DNA of 64,000 nt from contig NC_058506.1 of the NCBI RefSeq assembly GCF_020382885.2, positions 8,162,318-8,226,317 on the forward strand, in the 5' to 3' direction. The position numbers and the translations under genes are program-made. The DNA is from Scatophagus argus. Taxonomy: Eukaryota; Chordata; Actinopteri; Scatophagidae. Positions 1-22,033 of this stretch are shown one piece after another; the stretch's first letter is position 1; each line of letters opens with the position of its first letter. Below the pieces are notes generated by a model. It was given only the letters and a program-made list of their open reading frames with translations. It did no database searches and was not told where the DNA came from.

Positions 1-2950
1 CCGTCGCTGAATAAAACCATAAAATGCCCCCAAAATTAAAACATTTCCACAAGAGGCAATGACAATTTAAAGGAGGGACAGTTTTTAAGTCGAGCACAAA
101 CACCAAGTCCAGCATTTCCCATTACAGACGATTGATTACTGGATGAAGAAGCAGCACTTTCGGTATTTGTATATCTTTTTTTTGTTTTTTGTTTTTTTGA
201 GATTGCTCTTCTCTCACACCGTGTAACGACACGCTCAAAGTGACATTCAGCTGCTACAGTAGTGACTTCCCTTCACCAAAACCTCCTCCAAACCCAGCAC
301 GATGTCAGGAAGCTGGTGGTGACATCATCAACAACGTCCCCCAGTCTGTGCGTCTGCCATTCAGTAGCTGAATATCTGAGTAGTGTACCTTTGGCGAAAT
401 CAGGTTCAGAGTTGTTGAACTGCACGTTAATACCTCACTCCCTCTCACATCATCATCAACATCACTACAAATAAAAAATATATTAAGAGGAACTCCGGGA
501 TGCAGTGTATTTCAATGCTCATCACAACTATTTGAAGAAACAAATTAAAGTCATTTGTATAAAATCTGCTGGAAAAGACTTCAAATATATTAACATTGGT
601 GCTATTCAGGGAAAAACTAAATCTACGTCAGCCATAATCAGTAACTAAATCATCTAAAACTCTCAAAAATGAGACATCTTGATTTTCTGTATCTTTTATT
701 TATTCCTTTTAGTCTCATCCTACTTGTGCATCTATGGATAAATTAGGTTATAACACAAAAATATTGTTTTCTTTAAAAAAAAACAAAACAAACATATGTT
801 AAAACTCAATTTGTTAAATCAGTTCAAATCAATTACGTGCTACGTCAGACATGAATTCGACAGTGGACTGCCACGAGTATACACCAGCAAGCGGTTGTCA
901 TCCATCCCATTCAAAATCGATTTTGGCTTTCAGTTCTTAACACAAGCCATGAAATTCTCAAAACCTAGAAAACACACAATCCTCATCACTTTCAGCTATG
1001 TCCATGTCGCATAAAAGAAGAGATTAGGATTAGCTGTAAGAAAACTTAGACAGCGTTGCAAATGTTACAAAAACAAAACAAACAAACAAAAATGGCACGG
1101 ATATATGCTGGAAGCAGAATTTAAACAATCAAAATTGCTGTTAAAGTATATATCTTTTTCAAACACAGGCACCTCAATATGAAAAAACAAGGGGTAACGG
1201 TTGGGGGGAGAGGGGGGGGGGTTGAAATATACGACAAACTTGCATATAATAGGAAGAACTCTCTATGCACATACCCACAAAACGAGGCCAAACTCACAAC
1301 CCAGACGCCTGCATCAGCATCCTTGAGGTGATTGCACATCCTGACGGGGTGGAAATACAAACTCCACGTGATCAGGCTCTTCTGCCTCAACACACAAACA
1401 GTCAGTCACTAACAACAACCCCCCACCCCCAAACAAACAGACACACACACTTCCCAATCACTGATTAACCATCTACTCAGCTTCAAGAACTGGTTTTTGG
1501 TTTGCAGGCTACAGTGCTAAATAATAGTTCAATCTTTAGAAATGCATATTCATCATAGCTGTATTAAGTGCTTGAAAAGAGGAGCCTTGGGGTGGGAGGA
1601 TGGGAGATTCTCTGATTTCCCTGTAAAAGACCATCCTCTCCAAAAAAAAAAAAAAAAATTTAAAAAATAAAAAAGGTTGTAAGACTACTATAGCAACACG
1701 TACTACTCAATTTGATCACCCTGTTTTACGTTTAGAAGTCTATAGATGAAACACTGTGCACTGATAATCCTTTCAGCCTGAAAAATGTGGCATTCACCAT
1801 ATGGGAACCTGATTATGTTGCTTTAGCTATGGATTAATGGCCAATTGAGAGAAAGTAAATTGCAAATTTTGTTTAACTTGATGACAGATTAAATGTCAAT
1901 ATCCACAAGCAGAGAAAAACATAAAAGACTAAATGCTAATGGGCAATATCAGCTCAAATACCCTTTGCTTCCTCATCGACCAGATCCAACACGATTGTTC
2001 TTATTCAGAGGGCAGTGTATGATAATACACTCATCCATCACACACTGTACAACGGAAGCCAAAACAAAAGCATTTCAAATACCAGAGTTGACTGAGATTA
2101 GACATGGAAGTTGAATGTCAAGACAACTGGCTGCAGTTGCGACTTCCCCTCTTTGCACACAAGCACAAGCGGCAGTGCTGTCTAATCAGGACACAGCGGA
2201 CAGAAGTGTACTTGAATGCTCACACCCAGATTGTAGCAACCCCACAGAAACACCACTGATGCTCAGCAATGATAAATCAAGAGGTGCTTCACTACAAACA
2301 CACGAGGGAGAAAAATCAGCCATCAAAGATTACAGTCTAGTATACACAGGAAACACATGGAGAAATGTGCTTTTGTGGAAAGGGGATATAAAGAGGGAAA
2401 ACTCTGATTTTTAGAGCCCAAAACGATCGATGACAGCACCTTGCATGCCGTGAAGGTAATTATTTGGTGTTTTGTCACAACATCATGAGACTCTACATAA
2501 CAGGAGTCCAATTCAACACTTCCAATTTGAGAACATTAAATGACAGGGGACATTTGGCAAAAAAACAATATCTAACATAGTCATGGCTTTATCAACACTA
2601 CCTGAGTTACATTTAATAATTCTGTATTTATCAACTTATTTTTTTTTTCTGAAAAGTAACAGCCCAGAGCCATTCTTTCAAGGTGTATTTCTTGTCAGTA
2701 CATATAGATCTCTCTAACAATTAAAAGATAAAAGCAATTAGTTTACATAAAGTGCTATTCATCCACACATTAACCAAATCATGTCTTCTAGAGAAAAAAA
2801 ATATATATAATTGGATACCTTTGTTATGTCGAATAAACCAATCCTGATTTGGAGATGGTGATGAAAGTGATGTCACAGCTGGCCAGTTAACAGTTTGAAA
2901 ATTTGGACTCCCTAGACTTAATTAGATATTTCAACATGAGTTCTTCTTCT

Positions 2951-2987
<37 letters not shown>

Positions 2988-4538
2988 AAGAAAGAAAGAA
3001 AAATCACCTCAAGAATTTGTGCAACAAATTGAAAACACACCATTAACGTTTTTGAACACACAAATGAACTGCAGGCCACACCAGCATCTTGGATGATGAT
3101 TCTGTAGTGCCATATAACCCATTTCACACACTGTATGGATCACACGGTGTTATTGCACACTGGTTTGCAAATGAAAAATGTTATCCACAGTAAAACATAA
3201 TAGTACAACTCATCTTCACATTTCAACACAGTCTGACAAAGTGGCTAGTTGGGGAAACTTAGATTAGTATTGCAGTTGTTGTTGCTGTGTTATGGTTATC
3301 TTTGTGTGGCGATGAAGAGTGACTTGTGACTCGTTCATTTCCACCGGTAAACATGCAAGAAATACAATGGCGTAAGACAGAAAAGTAAAGACCCAGTGGT
3401 GAGCCAGAAACCAAAACAAAACAAAAAAGTTGTAAAATGCAACATGTGTTCCTTTGACGAGGAGTTTTTACAAAAGACAGAAATGCAGGCAAAATAATCT
3501 GAATGGACATCCTGAGTCTTGCTGCAGTACAAATCGAACAAAACGCAGAAGACCTTATTGGTAGCAGTGTCTCTCGCTTGACAATTTGTCACTCGGTTAA
3601 CTCAGGATTCATTTATCAGAAGGTATACGAACCTGAATTCAACAATAAACTGTACTGACCTCAACACAATCTGCATGAAATGTATGAAAAGCTTTCAGAA
3701 GAAAAAGTTCTGCCTTTAACTGAGACCTGGTTTGAAAATCCTTAGCGCACCTGTAATAATGAAATGAAGGGGCCTAGCTTTCCTTCCAATAGGGCACTTC
3801 TCTGCCTGTGCTCTGGGGGGCCACACAGCAGTGTGTTTAACACTCATGTTAGGTCAGACAACAGTACATAAAAAAAGCAAGCATTTAATTTCTGAGCTCT
3901 GATTTAAGACAACGTTCTCCCTTCCTAGATGGGGCTCTCACTCATGAGCTTCCACTTAATTTACAGTTTAACAGGGCTCCAGAGCTCTTTCTTTTTCCCA
4001 CAACTTCAAGGCATTCTTTGCAAGGTGTGTTCTTTCCTCCACGATTAATTCAAGCTTGCACACAGATGTGTATGTATAAAGTCTAACATATCTACAATGA
4101 ACTCATTTGAACGCGTGAAGAAAGAAAATGACTGAGGCATCCCATCGTCACACTGACGGCTGCCGCAGTTTGACAGGATAAAGGCTTAGGGAGGTGCAAT
4201 CCATGACACCTTCCTCTGTTGAACTCCCGACCATCATCCTAAAGAGCCATGAGACAAACAACTATCACAGCTCCAAAGTCGCAAATGTCCGTTTATCATG
4301 TTGGAGAGGCACTGATCAACTCCTCCAACGTCCCTCCAGAGTGTGTCTGTGTGTGCGTTTGTCTGATGCCCCCAAAGAAGTCTGTTATTCCACCCGAGAT
4401 TCCAAGGAAAATCTGTCATGCTATACTATCAATGTTTTCACAGTTGTCACTTTATCTGTCCAACAGGGTTTATGATTTCCAAGGTAGAGAACTGCAGCAC
4501 CCAGAAGAGAAGAAGGTAAGTACTGTAGACCATCTACC
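1..4538 (-). other. nufip2: probable long 3' UTR of nufip2
   Basis: No coding exon is visible here on either strand; the short ORFs have no family resemblance. The stretch lies directly downstream of the nufip2 stop codon (minus strand, 4539-4541). Mammalian NUFIP2 transcripts have 3' UTRs of several kilobases, so I infer that most or all of this DNA is 3' UTR. The sequence is AT-rich, with A-tracts at about 1642-1657 and 2959-2986 and several TTTATT strings (AATAAA on the minus strand). The true polyadenylation site cannot be fixed and may lie outside the window. Confidence 0.6.
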
Positions 4539-7500
4539 TCACTGATTAGGTCCATCCTTGGTCTCGTCATAAACCACTACTCTTTTTGGATCTACAGCAA
4601 AGGGGGGGACAGAGGAGGCAAAGGGTTAGATTATTCAACATATCCGTCTCAAAGAACACAAGCAACAGATAATCCTGATTTAATATCCAAGCGCGGACAC
4701 TTTTGGAATATTTTACTTAGGCTAAATCTTCTTTGAACGTTACTTTACTTGCTGGCTTACTTTGCTGAATGAAAAACATTTTTTTCTTTATATTATATTA
4801 AGTTAACTATCAAAGTACCATGTTAGCATCGGCATTGAAAACGAACTAATGGCACTAGAATCCAAAACAGTAGCCTGCCCTCATTGTAATGGCATATTAC
4901 ACTGTAGCTAGTAGTTGGATATTTAGCTAATATAGCCTCAAATAACAATGCTCTCACGCCTGCGTTAATGTCAACAGATTGTTGGGAATAATTGCCACAT
5001 TTCACTTGCCAGCTGGCCTAACTGTTGTACCAAAGGACCATAGACCAACAGTATGTCAGACTAAGTAATTTTAACATAGTCTCTGTTGGTGATAATCTCA
5101 GGTTTCAGCTGTTTTGTAATAAAACATGTGGCCTTTTGTCTCTCACGGTTTTACAGTCATGTGATCCATGATATATAATTATCCTTCCTTGAGAGACATA
5201 CTGAAGGCATTAATGCAGCCTTTTTGCATATGCAAAGTAGAACATTTGTCCCTGTCCTTAAAGTGCTTATGGCAAAAGGTCAACTAAACAAGCTTCAGGA
5301 TCTTTCTAAGCAGGTAATCAGAAGTTATGAACCATAGCTCAGTCAACAGATGTATGATATAACATGCATGATTATCAACACATAAAAAAAACTGATGCCA
5401 GTGAGATGTCTGAATCTTTTGATTCAGCAGTAATTTTGAGGGAAAAGTATTCTGAGAGCTTGAAAGGTCAGCAGCACTGCAAGTGACAGAGTTCACAAAG
5501 TAAGTCAAATGTTGAATATGGTGGCAACTAACAATTAGTTTTATTAGTGATTAACCTGCCAATTATTCTCAGAGTGACGTATTCAAATCGATTCTTTCGT
5601 CCAACCATAATACCAAACCCGGCTGACTCTTCATTTACTAATCATAGAAAACAACAAAAACAACAAATCATTACATTTGAGAAGTTGGAAAAGGAAGATG
5701 TTTAGTTTACCTTGTTTTTGCAAGTTGAAAATGAATTCCATTTCTGTGAAAGGAAAAGTACATTATTTCAGCTTCAGCTTTAATTGGTCATGAAGAATAT
5801 TTTCAGAAAACGCAATACTCGATCACCACAGTATACTTAAATGTACATTGTAATCCTTAAGATTTTCATAAAACAAAACCCTGCTTTGATATTACTGAAT
5901 CTTATCCATGATAATCATTCGATGTATTTACATTCTGTAATTACTTCTCTCACTAGATTAAGATTGCCTTTCAAATGATTCACAAGACACAATGTAACTT
6001 TTAGTGTGCATGCACTAATTGTGCACGCAACCTGTTGCTGTTGTACCCAATTTCCCCCAGGGATCAATAAAGTATTCTGATTCTGATATCATGCAGCATT
6101 ACCTTATTTCATCAGTAACAGCCTGACTGTTCGCTTTTATGCTCCCGTCAAACCAGCGCTGTATTAAATGGAACATTTGCCATATTTTATCTGGTTGTCT
6201 GATCAGCTTTTGATGATAAATGTAGTTGAAGTAATGAATTCCTGTATTTGGTGTTAAGGAAGAACTACAGGCTATATCAGCTCGGGTTTTTAGTCTCCAC
6301 CTCCGGATAGCCAGGAGGCTGTGCTGCTGCTCATAAACAAAATTTGTTCTCTTCGCTTCTAAACTAGTGACATTTCCAGCGCTGAAGATGGCTTCACAAA
6401 ATACGAGTTAGAAGCATATACAGAATTACTCTGGTGTTGGCTGCAAGAACACAGAAGGTCTTGGGTTTAATTCAAGCATCTGAGGATGTGAAGAACCACC
6501 AAATCAGCTTTATTTTTAATAGAAATGTGACACGACTCAGCAACAACTAGAAAACTGTGTGTGTAACTTAAGTAACAGTAACTTTCTTTCACATTGCTTT
6601 TTGTGCTTTATACTGCAGTGGTGCCTCAGCTAGCATTAGTTTTGTGGTTAAACAGAAGCCCATTCTGCTCCTTGGCAGGACAACTCAGCTTTCTCACTTA
6701 GTGCAGCACACACTAGCTTTTACTATGAAGCAGTCATTTGAGCTTGTTTGGTGGCACTGTAAACAGATAAACCATTTGCTCTTATGTTGTATTTCTCCCA
6801 AAGTAGCTGCTGATGGAGTGTTTACTGCTATTAATCTACACCTCATTAGCACAAATAAGCCGGGTGTCACCAAACCAACAAGAATTAAATCTTAAGGATT
6901 ACAACTTAAATGGCTGCACAAATGAATTTGATTAGTAGTGAAAGTTACCTTTAGTGTGATAAGTGACAGCAGCTTTAATGTCAAAGGACCCCCAGCTACA
7001 CCTTCTGCCAATGTCTTTAGAGTAGGCCTGTTCTTTAGATGAGCCAAACAACAAAGTGGTTAGCTGGCTCTGTGCAGGCTTAACACCATTGTCCTTGGTG
7101 GAGGCCAACACAGCAGAAGCCTTGCCCTCAGTTTTTGTCTTTTCCTGACCGCATGGCTGTTGCTTGCACTCCTCCTCACTCGTTACACAAGCAGGAGAAC
7201 AAACATTAGACACGTTGCAAGTCCTTTTCTCGGGGTCTTGTACCAAAGTGCCAGGCTCTAAGAATGATGGGCTAACATCAAAGCAGGGCTGGGCAGTCTT
7301 GGATGCGACAGCCTGACACTCGCTTTGAGATGCGACCACAGTAGACTTGTCCTCTGCAGGCACCTGGCTACTTCCTCCTTCCGGCCCCAAGTTGGGCTCG
7401 TTGATGAAGGAAAGCCCCCACTGATTCTGGAAGATATCTCCCAAGGCTTTCTGATTTGTCTGAGCAGCCGGTGGGTCATGGTGACGAGCACTAGGGAGCA

Positions 7501-10302
7501 CAGGTTGCATATTTAAAGGGTAAATTAAAAGAGTACACTTTCTAAGCTCGTATGCTTCTCCATCTACAGGACTAGTTGTAGAGCTACAGTTACTTTCCAG
7601 AGGAGATGCTACATTCTCGCCACTTGGGATAGATGGGGCTGTTGGAATACTACTAGCAGCAGGAGCAAAGAAGGTACCCACTGGGCAGCTGTTTCCATTT
7701 CCAGAAACAGGACCATTAGTAAAGCTAGCTGAGGTGATAGTTTTCATAGCAGACATAGGGACCTGTGACAGTCTAACAGGAGGAGGCAGTGCCTCTCCTC
7801 CGCCTTGAGCTACTTTGTTGAGGTTTTCTTTTACTTTACTTGCATAACTGATCTTGGGAACAATTTTAGCACTGCTATTGTCCACAGGAAATACTGGAGG
7901 GGGCTTGAACAAAGTCCACGAGTCCTCTTTTGAAGGTGAGGAAAGCTTGGCTTTGTGCCTTTCCTCAGTCTTTTTACCAAAAGTGCCAACTGCTTTGCCA
8001 TCAGAGTTTTTCCTCTGAGATTCACCTATTGAAGCTTCTGACGCAACAGCCCTTCTACCTGCTGACTGAGCCTCTACTTTATGGGCGGCTCTGAAGCCAT
8101 CAAGTCTGGAATTCGCTTCCTTCTCAGTCATCTCAAGATTAAAAGCCCCATGCTCCTGTGTAGTGCTGCCCTGCTGCATGTCTTTCTCCTTTTCTCTTAT
8201 CACATTATCAGTGTTCTTGCCGTTACATCTGGCCTTGCGCTTCTTCGGCGTAGTATATCCACCTTCAGAGCCGCTGCCATCATTGTCCTTGCAAGAATAG
8301 CCATTTGTAATTAAGCCACAGTTTACAATGCCATTCTGAAGCAACACTGAGTCTTTTTTATCCAAAGATTGGCCCTCATGATGATTCAAATCCAGGGCCT
8401 TTTCCTTGTCATTTTTAAGGTCCATATTCTTCTTATGGTCCAGTCCTTTGCTGCCCGCTTTTGGAACAGTTGTGGATAGCTTTTGTGTTGACTTCTGCTT
8501 CACATTTGCGTTACTTGTGTGTCTGTTGCCATTGCTGTTGGAGGGATGTGACATACCAACAGTATCAGACAGATGGGGATTCTTCTCCTCCTCCACACTG
8601 ATGTTTACTTTTTTATTGCCTGAAAGGGGAAACACAGTCAGTTTTTACACATCAATATGTTTAAATGACAGAACACCTGAAAAAGTGGTTCCACTACCAT
8701 GGAGAAAACTGCAAAAAAATTCACAAAGACACTGTATCTTCAATGGACTTTTTTCACTTACAGAAAATAAAATATATGTGAGGTCGAGAAATACTGAACC
8801 CTAAAGTCACAAAACCTGATGACTGAAAATGATTAAGATACTATGTCTGTGATCGTCAGTTCTTATCAGTTCTTATCTCATCTGATCTGAAAGAAAACAT
8901 TTATGTCAAGGTGAATTTCTGTTCATACTGCTGCCTGAAAATGAGCACAGTCATGGCTGCATTTGGCAGTTGCGGACATTTACAAGTGTCTACTTCTACT
9001 GGACTGTCAACTGATTAAATTTCGTAAGAACATCTGCTCTGACATCAAAGGCCAGTTGTTGCATGGTATTGAAAGAGCATTTAGGACGCATTTAGACTGG
9101 CGGTGACCTACAAATAGATCTAGCTATGCATTGCATAGATGCATGGGAACTACTGTGTCAACGTGGGGCTTCCTATTAAATGGTGCTGCCTCTCATGCCA
9201 GGGAGTCCAGCACACACAGCGCCTGCATACAGCCTCGCTGATCTGCAAGTAAACGTGTTGACATAGTTGTCAGCAAAAGTAAGGTCCATGTGTACACCGT
9301 CTGTTCAGCTGCAGCAAACATATCTTTATCAACCAGTCACTAGAACTGCTGAGTGTCTTCACGTTTACTGGACAACATGCAACAGGCCTGCCAGTGATGG
9401 CTAGCGTTAGCTAAAGTCAACTAGCCAGCGACTCACTTGGCATTAACACGCCCAGGCACCAATAAATGGCAGTATTATAATACAGACACTTTAATTCGGC
9501 GACCCAAATTGGTAGAAGACGACAACGACATGTCAGCACAGCAAAGTATCGCTGCTGTACAAAATTTCTTAACTAACCAGGTAACTGTAGCATTAGCTCG
9601 CAGTGATATTCTAACATGGCCGACAGGAAACGGCAGCTCAGAACATTCCAGTGGAGCCGGCTCGTTTTCCTAAACTGGACACAGGCATGCTGAAATGAAT
9701 AAGATGAAGCTTTGACTACTGCTGAGGACGACTGGCCATGCACATATAGCAATAAATGGTTAATGTCAAATGATGACCCAGCGGGATTTTCTGAAATGAT
9801 TTAGTTGCATTTCTAAGAGAAAAATGGGTGGTGAAGCCGGCGCACAAGGTCAATCCCCGATATGTCAAACCTCCACCAGCGACAACTGTCACGCAACGTC
9901 AGCTAGGCATCTAGCTTACTTGGTCTGTTTAAGGTCCGACAGTGGCCAGCTGTAGGTCTTACAAGCTATTTACCCACCATCTGTAAGATTCGTGCATTAT
10001 TCCTGGCGACAGCATATAGTTTGAATAGTTAGCTAGCAGGCTAAGCCCCCCCAATCACAATGGAGTTAACATTACTTAGCAAATGCTAGTCGGCTCGTTG
10101 ACATTAGCTGAGTAAGGCTAGCAAGCGTTAGCTCACTTTTCCGGATGGCCCAACCTGTTTTCTTCGTCTGCGTTTCCTGATGCTGGCGCTGGAAGTGGCT
10201 CTGATCATTTTTTAGACAAGCTGTTTGTTGAATAGAGTTTCTATCCCCTCCGTGGTGATGATATTGCCTGTCTTGTGCCCGATCTTTGGGCTGTTCCTCC
10301 AT
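4539..10302 (-). CDS. nufip2: NUFIP2, FMRP-interacting RNA-binding protein (634 aa, 4 coding exons)
   Basis: Coding exons in transcript order: 10302-10155, 8619-6949, 5743-5711 and 4591-4539; phases join cleanly (1, 1, 1) to 635 codons including stop. Exon 1 gives MEEQPKDR with a short HHH run and ends in KKTG, as in mammals, but the long His/Gln tract of human NUFIP2 is nearly absent. Exon 2 holds the family signatures SGSEGGYTTPKKRKAR (probable nuclear targeting), SWTLFKPPPVFPVDNSSAK, PKISYASKVKENLNK, LGDIFQNQWGLSFINEP and WGSFDIKAAVTYHTK. Exon 3 is a 33-bp microexon (MEFIFNLQKQ). Exon 4 encodes DPKRVVVYDETKDGPNQ and the stop. Human NUFIP2 is 695 aa, ending DPKRIITYNEAMDSPDQ. The family protein binds RNA, partners FMRP, enters stress granules and is a cofactor of Roquin in mRNA decay. 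No folded domain is evident; the protein looks mostly disordered. Identity is near certain; exon 1 donor (CAG then GTTGGG) is the least typical splice site. Confidence 0.95.
6000..6090 (+). mobile_element. 3' tail of a decayed non-LTR retrotransposon
   Basis: The string CCCCCAGGGATCAATAAAGT followed by ATTCTGATTCTGA, at about 6054-6087 in nufip2 intron 2, is the kind of 3' end found on abundant fish LINE families: a short conserved end, an internal AATAAA and a terminal tandem hexamer. It lies opposite to the gene. No reverse-transcriptase coding remains, so this is a 5'-truncated copy. The family name cannot be settled by eye. Confidence 0.6.
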
Positions 10303-10420
10303 CGAAGTGTAGAGTGTCGGACTTGTTCTACCACTATGTTAGCTCACTGGGTAAGTACAGAACAGTCCAATCACTACCAGTGTAAAACGGAAGCTATTTG
10401 AAGCCTCTGTAAACGTCAGC
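9390..10420 (-). promoter_or_regulatory. nufip2: nufip2 promoter and first-exon region with GTTAGC cluster
   Basis: GTTAGC occurs at 9406, 10028, 10127 and 10338, with related TAGCT strings between them, around coding exon 1 (10155-10302). CpG is less depleted here than in neighbouring DNA. Similar clusters surround the first exons of aifm1, amer1 and zc3h12b. The transcription start is not visible as a TATA box; I infer a start a little above 10302. Confidence 0.45.
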
Positions 10421-13400
10421 AGTAAACGTCTAAAAATGGCACTGTTTTGGGTGGTCACCGCCACTAAATTCCATGTCTAGTATTGGGGCTAAGTTGTGCA
10501 GCGAATATTTTGTAGCACTTTTCAGATTTAGGCAGATGTGTAAAGTGTCACTCCACGCTAAAATAACGGACAAGTGATATAATAATTTTAAAAAAAATCC
10601 TTTAAGGGTTGGCAAAAACTGGGTGGGGTTTATGCATGAACTACAATCATATGACCGAAGGCGCTGCCACGTCTCCAGACGGTGGATACTTTGGTTGAGG
10701 GTCCTGGGGAGACCATCCCCACTCCCAAAATGGAAAACCAGCTGAATTCAAATTCAGTGCTTAACCGTAATTCATTTGTAAGTGTTTCGCCACATGTCGA
10801 ATGAAAAAACAGGATGTTCCTCTTGTTGTGTTCTACATTTTTACCGAAAGACGCAAGCAATTATTACTCATCAAAATTAATGTGCACAGTTAATAACATA
10901 CAGCGTGCATCTTCCAGGAATGACGCTTTGAAAATATAGTGTGAAGACAAATCACTTGGAATGGATTCCATCACTGCGAAACATCAACAGACAATGATTT
11001 TTACAAATCATGCATTTATCAAAGATGTTAGTATTTATCCCCGGAGAGTGTTTTGGTAGTCATTATGGTATTCAATGTCTTGTGTTGAGTGATTATACTG
11101 GTTTGCATTTCCTCAATGTCTGCCCTCCTTCCTTCTTTCCAACATAATTTTAAGAAATTGTTGCTCTCTCAACTGCCCCCAATTAAGATGTCTATCAGGA
11201 TCAGGCTACCATTAAGTTTTCATCCTCTGACGCTACTAAATGAGTAAAATGACCCTCTGCTTTAATGTGCTGATCTGGCTTAATTGCGACGTTACTTGCT
11301 TGATTGTGACAAGTCAAACAAAGAGTAAATGCATACTAAAAGGTTTTTGAGTGGATTAGAACAACTAACTCATACTGAGTGTTGACCTTAATTTAGAGGC
11401 TGTAGCAATTCAAAACCTCAATCATTGAAAAATATACAATGATTATTCAGTGATTATATATATGTATATGTGTGTGTGTGTGTGTAATTTGTTTGCAAAT
11501 TGCAAACCATGAATGTGAATAACTAGTGATTTCTTTTCAACTTCTACATGCAAAAGTCCCTAAGAGCAATAGGCCCTCCTCTCACACTGAGCACACAAGT
11601 CTCATACTGTATAATCTGCCCTATGTGAACATGTGTGGCACAGTTCAGCATGCTCACATGGGGCATAAAACAGTGTACAGCACCCCCTTGTGGCAAAAAG
11701 TCTATTTTTTTTTTTTTAGTTAAATCTTGGAATAAGTTCTACTTAGCTCATACTGCAAATCTGATTCTGAAAAAGTCAGGATGCTGTGTGAAACATCAAT
11801 TAAAACAGAATGCAATTATTTGCAAGCAAGCAATCATTTATACAATCATGTGTTTCACAACCACTTTGTGAAACCTTGACCTAAATTTGCTTGTGAACGA
11901 CTGACTTTGAAATGTGCTGCATCAAATTCAAATAAGCGCATATTGACAAGAAAATTGAAGAGGTGAAACATTAAATACATTATCCTCGTACTATTTTCAA
12001 ATGCGTATTTGTCAGAAAGGATTAGCGAATGATCACATTCTGTTTTATTTATATTTTAAACAGCATCCCAACTGTTTTGACATTGGGTATGTTTTCAGAG
12101 ATTCATAGTTGTGTTACTGATGAGGACAAGCTTAATGTAACAGAACAAGTTATTCAGAGTTATTTAGATTTATTTAGATTTTTCAAGATAAAATGTGATA
12201 CTTTGTGAGACTTTCCTTTGAAAGGATGTATGTATTCCTTTTAACAACAATAAAAACACATTTCTTGATTTAAAAAAAACTGTTGGTTTTTTTTGTTGTT
12301 GTTTGTTTGTTTTTGTGCTTTGATGTCTGCAAATTCAGCAAGTCAGATGTTTAAAGTCATCATTGCTTTACTTCTGTGTAGAAAAAGAAGCCATCTGTGT
12401 TTCACATGGACTCACAGTGCTCATGGATGCAGCCCTACTCTTCCTACTGCATATGCATGTGACAGCTACCTTTTATAAATGAAATATTAATATGACAGTT
12501 TCATCTTATGACAAGATTTATGTTTCTAGAGGTGAACCTAGTTTCCAGTGTGTGCACAGAAATGCTGGTCCTGCTGTATGTTAAAAAGTGTGAGGAATGG
12601 AGAAAGCCACTGGATCAGTTGTGTACACCACATGAAAGTAGAGTAAAGCTGGAAAATGATCATGACTATTGCTATATGTGTACTAGAGGGAAGACAAACT
12701 TTGTGAAAACTGGTTCAGTGCTGGTGAGATGCTTCTGATCAATGAGAAAGTCATAGTTTGCTAATTCAGGCACTATATATGAAAAGCAACAGTGCAGATT
12801 AAGTGCATGTTTTTGAATGAGAATCTGCAACATCTGCAAGTGTCACCATATATTAAAAAAAGCTGATTCAATATTTCACGTGAAATCACTTCTTTATTTA
12901 TGTTCGTCAGTAAAGAGTTTCAGGGATTTATTTCTCAAAGAAAATAGACAAAGTGTTACAATTAGCATTAACAACTTAGTTGGCCTTTGTTACACACCAA
13001 CACCCAGTGTGCAGGCCTGAGGGGAATTTGGTCCAAGACCAAGACCATTCTCCAGAGCTTGTTAGCATCTTATAATGCTGTATATCTGCTTTTCATTTTC
13101 TCTTGCTCTAGAATTGAATGTTGATCATGAAATCTCTGTCCATTTTGCAAGCATGAAACATAATCTTGTAATAATAATAAGAATAGATGACATTAAATGC
13201 CAGATTCCTGAGGTGTACAAAGAAACTAAGTATTTTCATTCCTGTATTTCCCAGGTCTGTAAATCTGTAGCCAAGGTAAGAAACACAGCGGAGCTGCTAG
13301 TCTTTCAAAGTTGCTGCTTGTTGTGATATTATTTTGTCTCTGTGATATGAAACTTGCAGCTCTGGACACTGTTGATCATGACACCATTAATACTAGTGTA

Positions 13401-13768
13401 AAGTAACAACTGCAGGCCTGGTAAAGATGTGCTGCAGTACAATACATGTGAAGACACAGAAACTGCAGATGGAGAAAATCCGCAAAAAAACGTGAGTTGA
13501 TAATCTTAGGATGCCAACCACACATACTGTACACTGACGTCTAATGCATAAAGCATCAGTGGCATTGAAAAGTGGATTCCTTTGAAATTATTAAAAAATT
13601 AAAGAGACCAATGGACTCCTCCATGTCATGGCATTTCCCAGTAGCACTGGACATGCAGTCACTATGCATCTTGCATGGCTCAGCTGAGGACTCAGCCTGT
13701 AAATGTTTCAGTGAAGAGAGCAGAATAAGTAGTATCTGGTGTCTTTACAGTCCTCAGTCATTGTGTTG
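10421..13768. other. intergenic DNA between glra4 3' end and nufip2 5' end
   Basis: No exon with family resemblance was found on either strand. The part nearest glra4 should hold its 3' UTR; TTTATT at 12893-12898 is AATAAA on the minus strand and is a possible polyadenylation signal about 870 bp after the stop. A short TA/TG run lies at about 11456-11486 and a T-run at about 11704-11718. The remainder is AT-rich DNA with nothing I can name. Confidence 0.5.

Positions 13769-22033
<8,265 letters not shown>

Noticed and set aside
6240-6500. Possible additional transposon fragment in nufip2 intron 2
   Set aside because: It has a repeat-like feel next to the LINE tail, but I could not identify ends, duplications or an internal second copy.
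8406-8804. 132-codon plus-strand ORF across nufip2 exon 2
   Set aside because: Antisense to well-conserved coding sequence, begins with TTG and matches no family; a shadow of the real gene.
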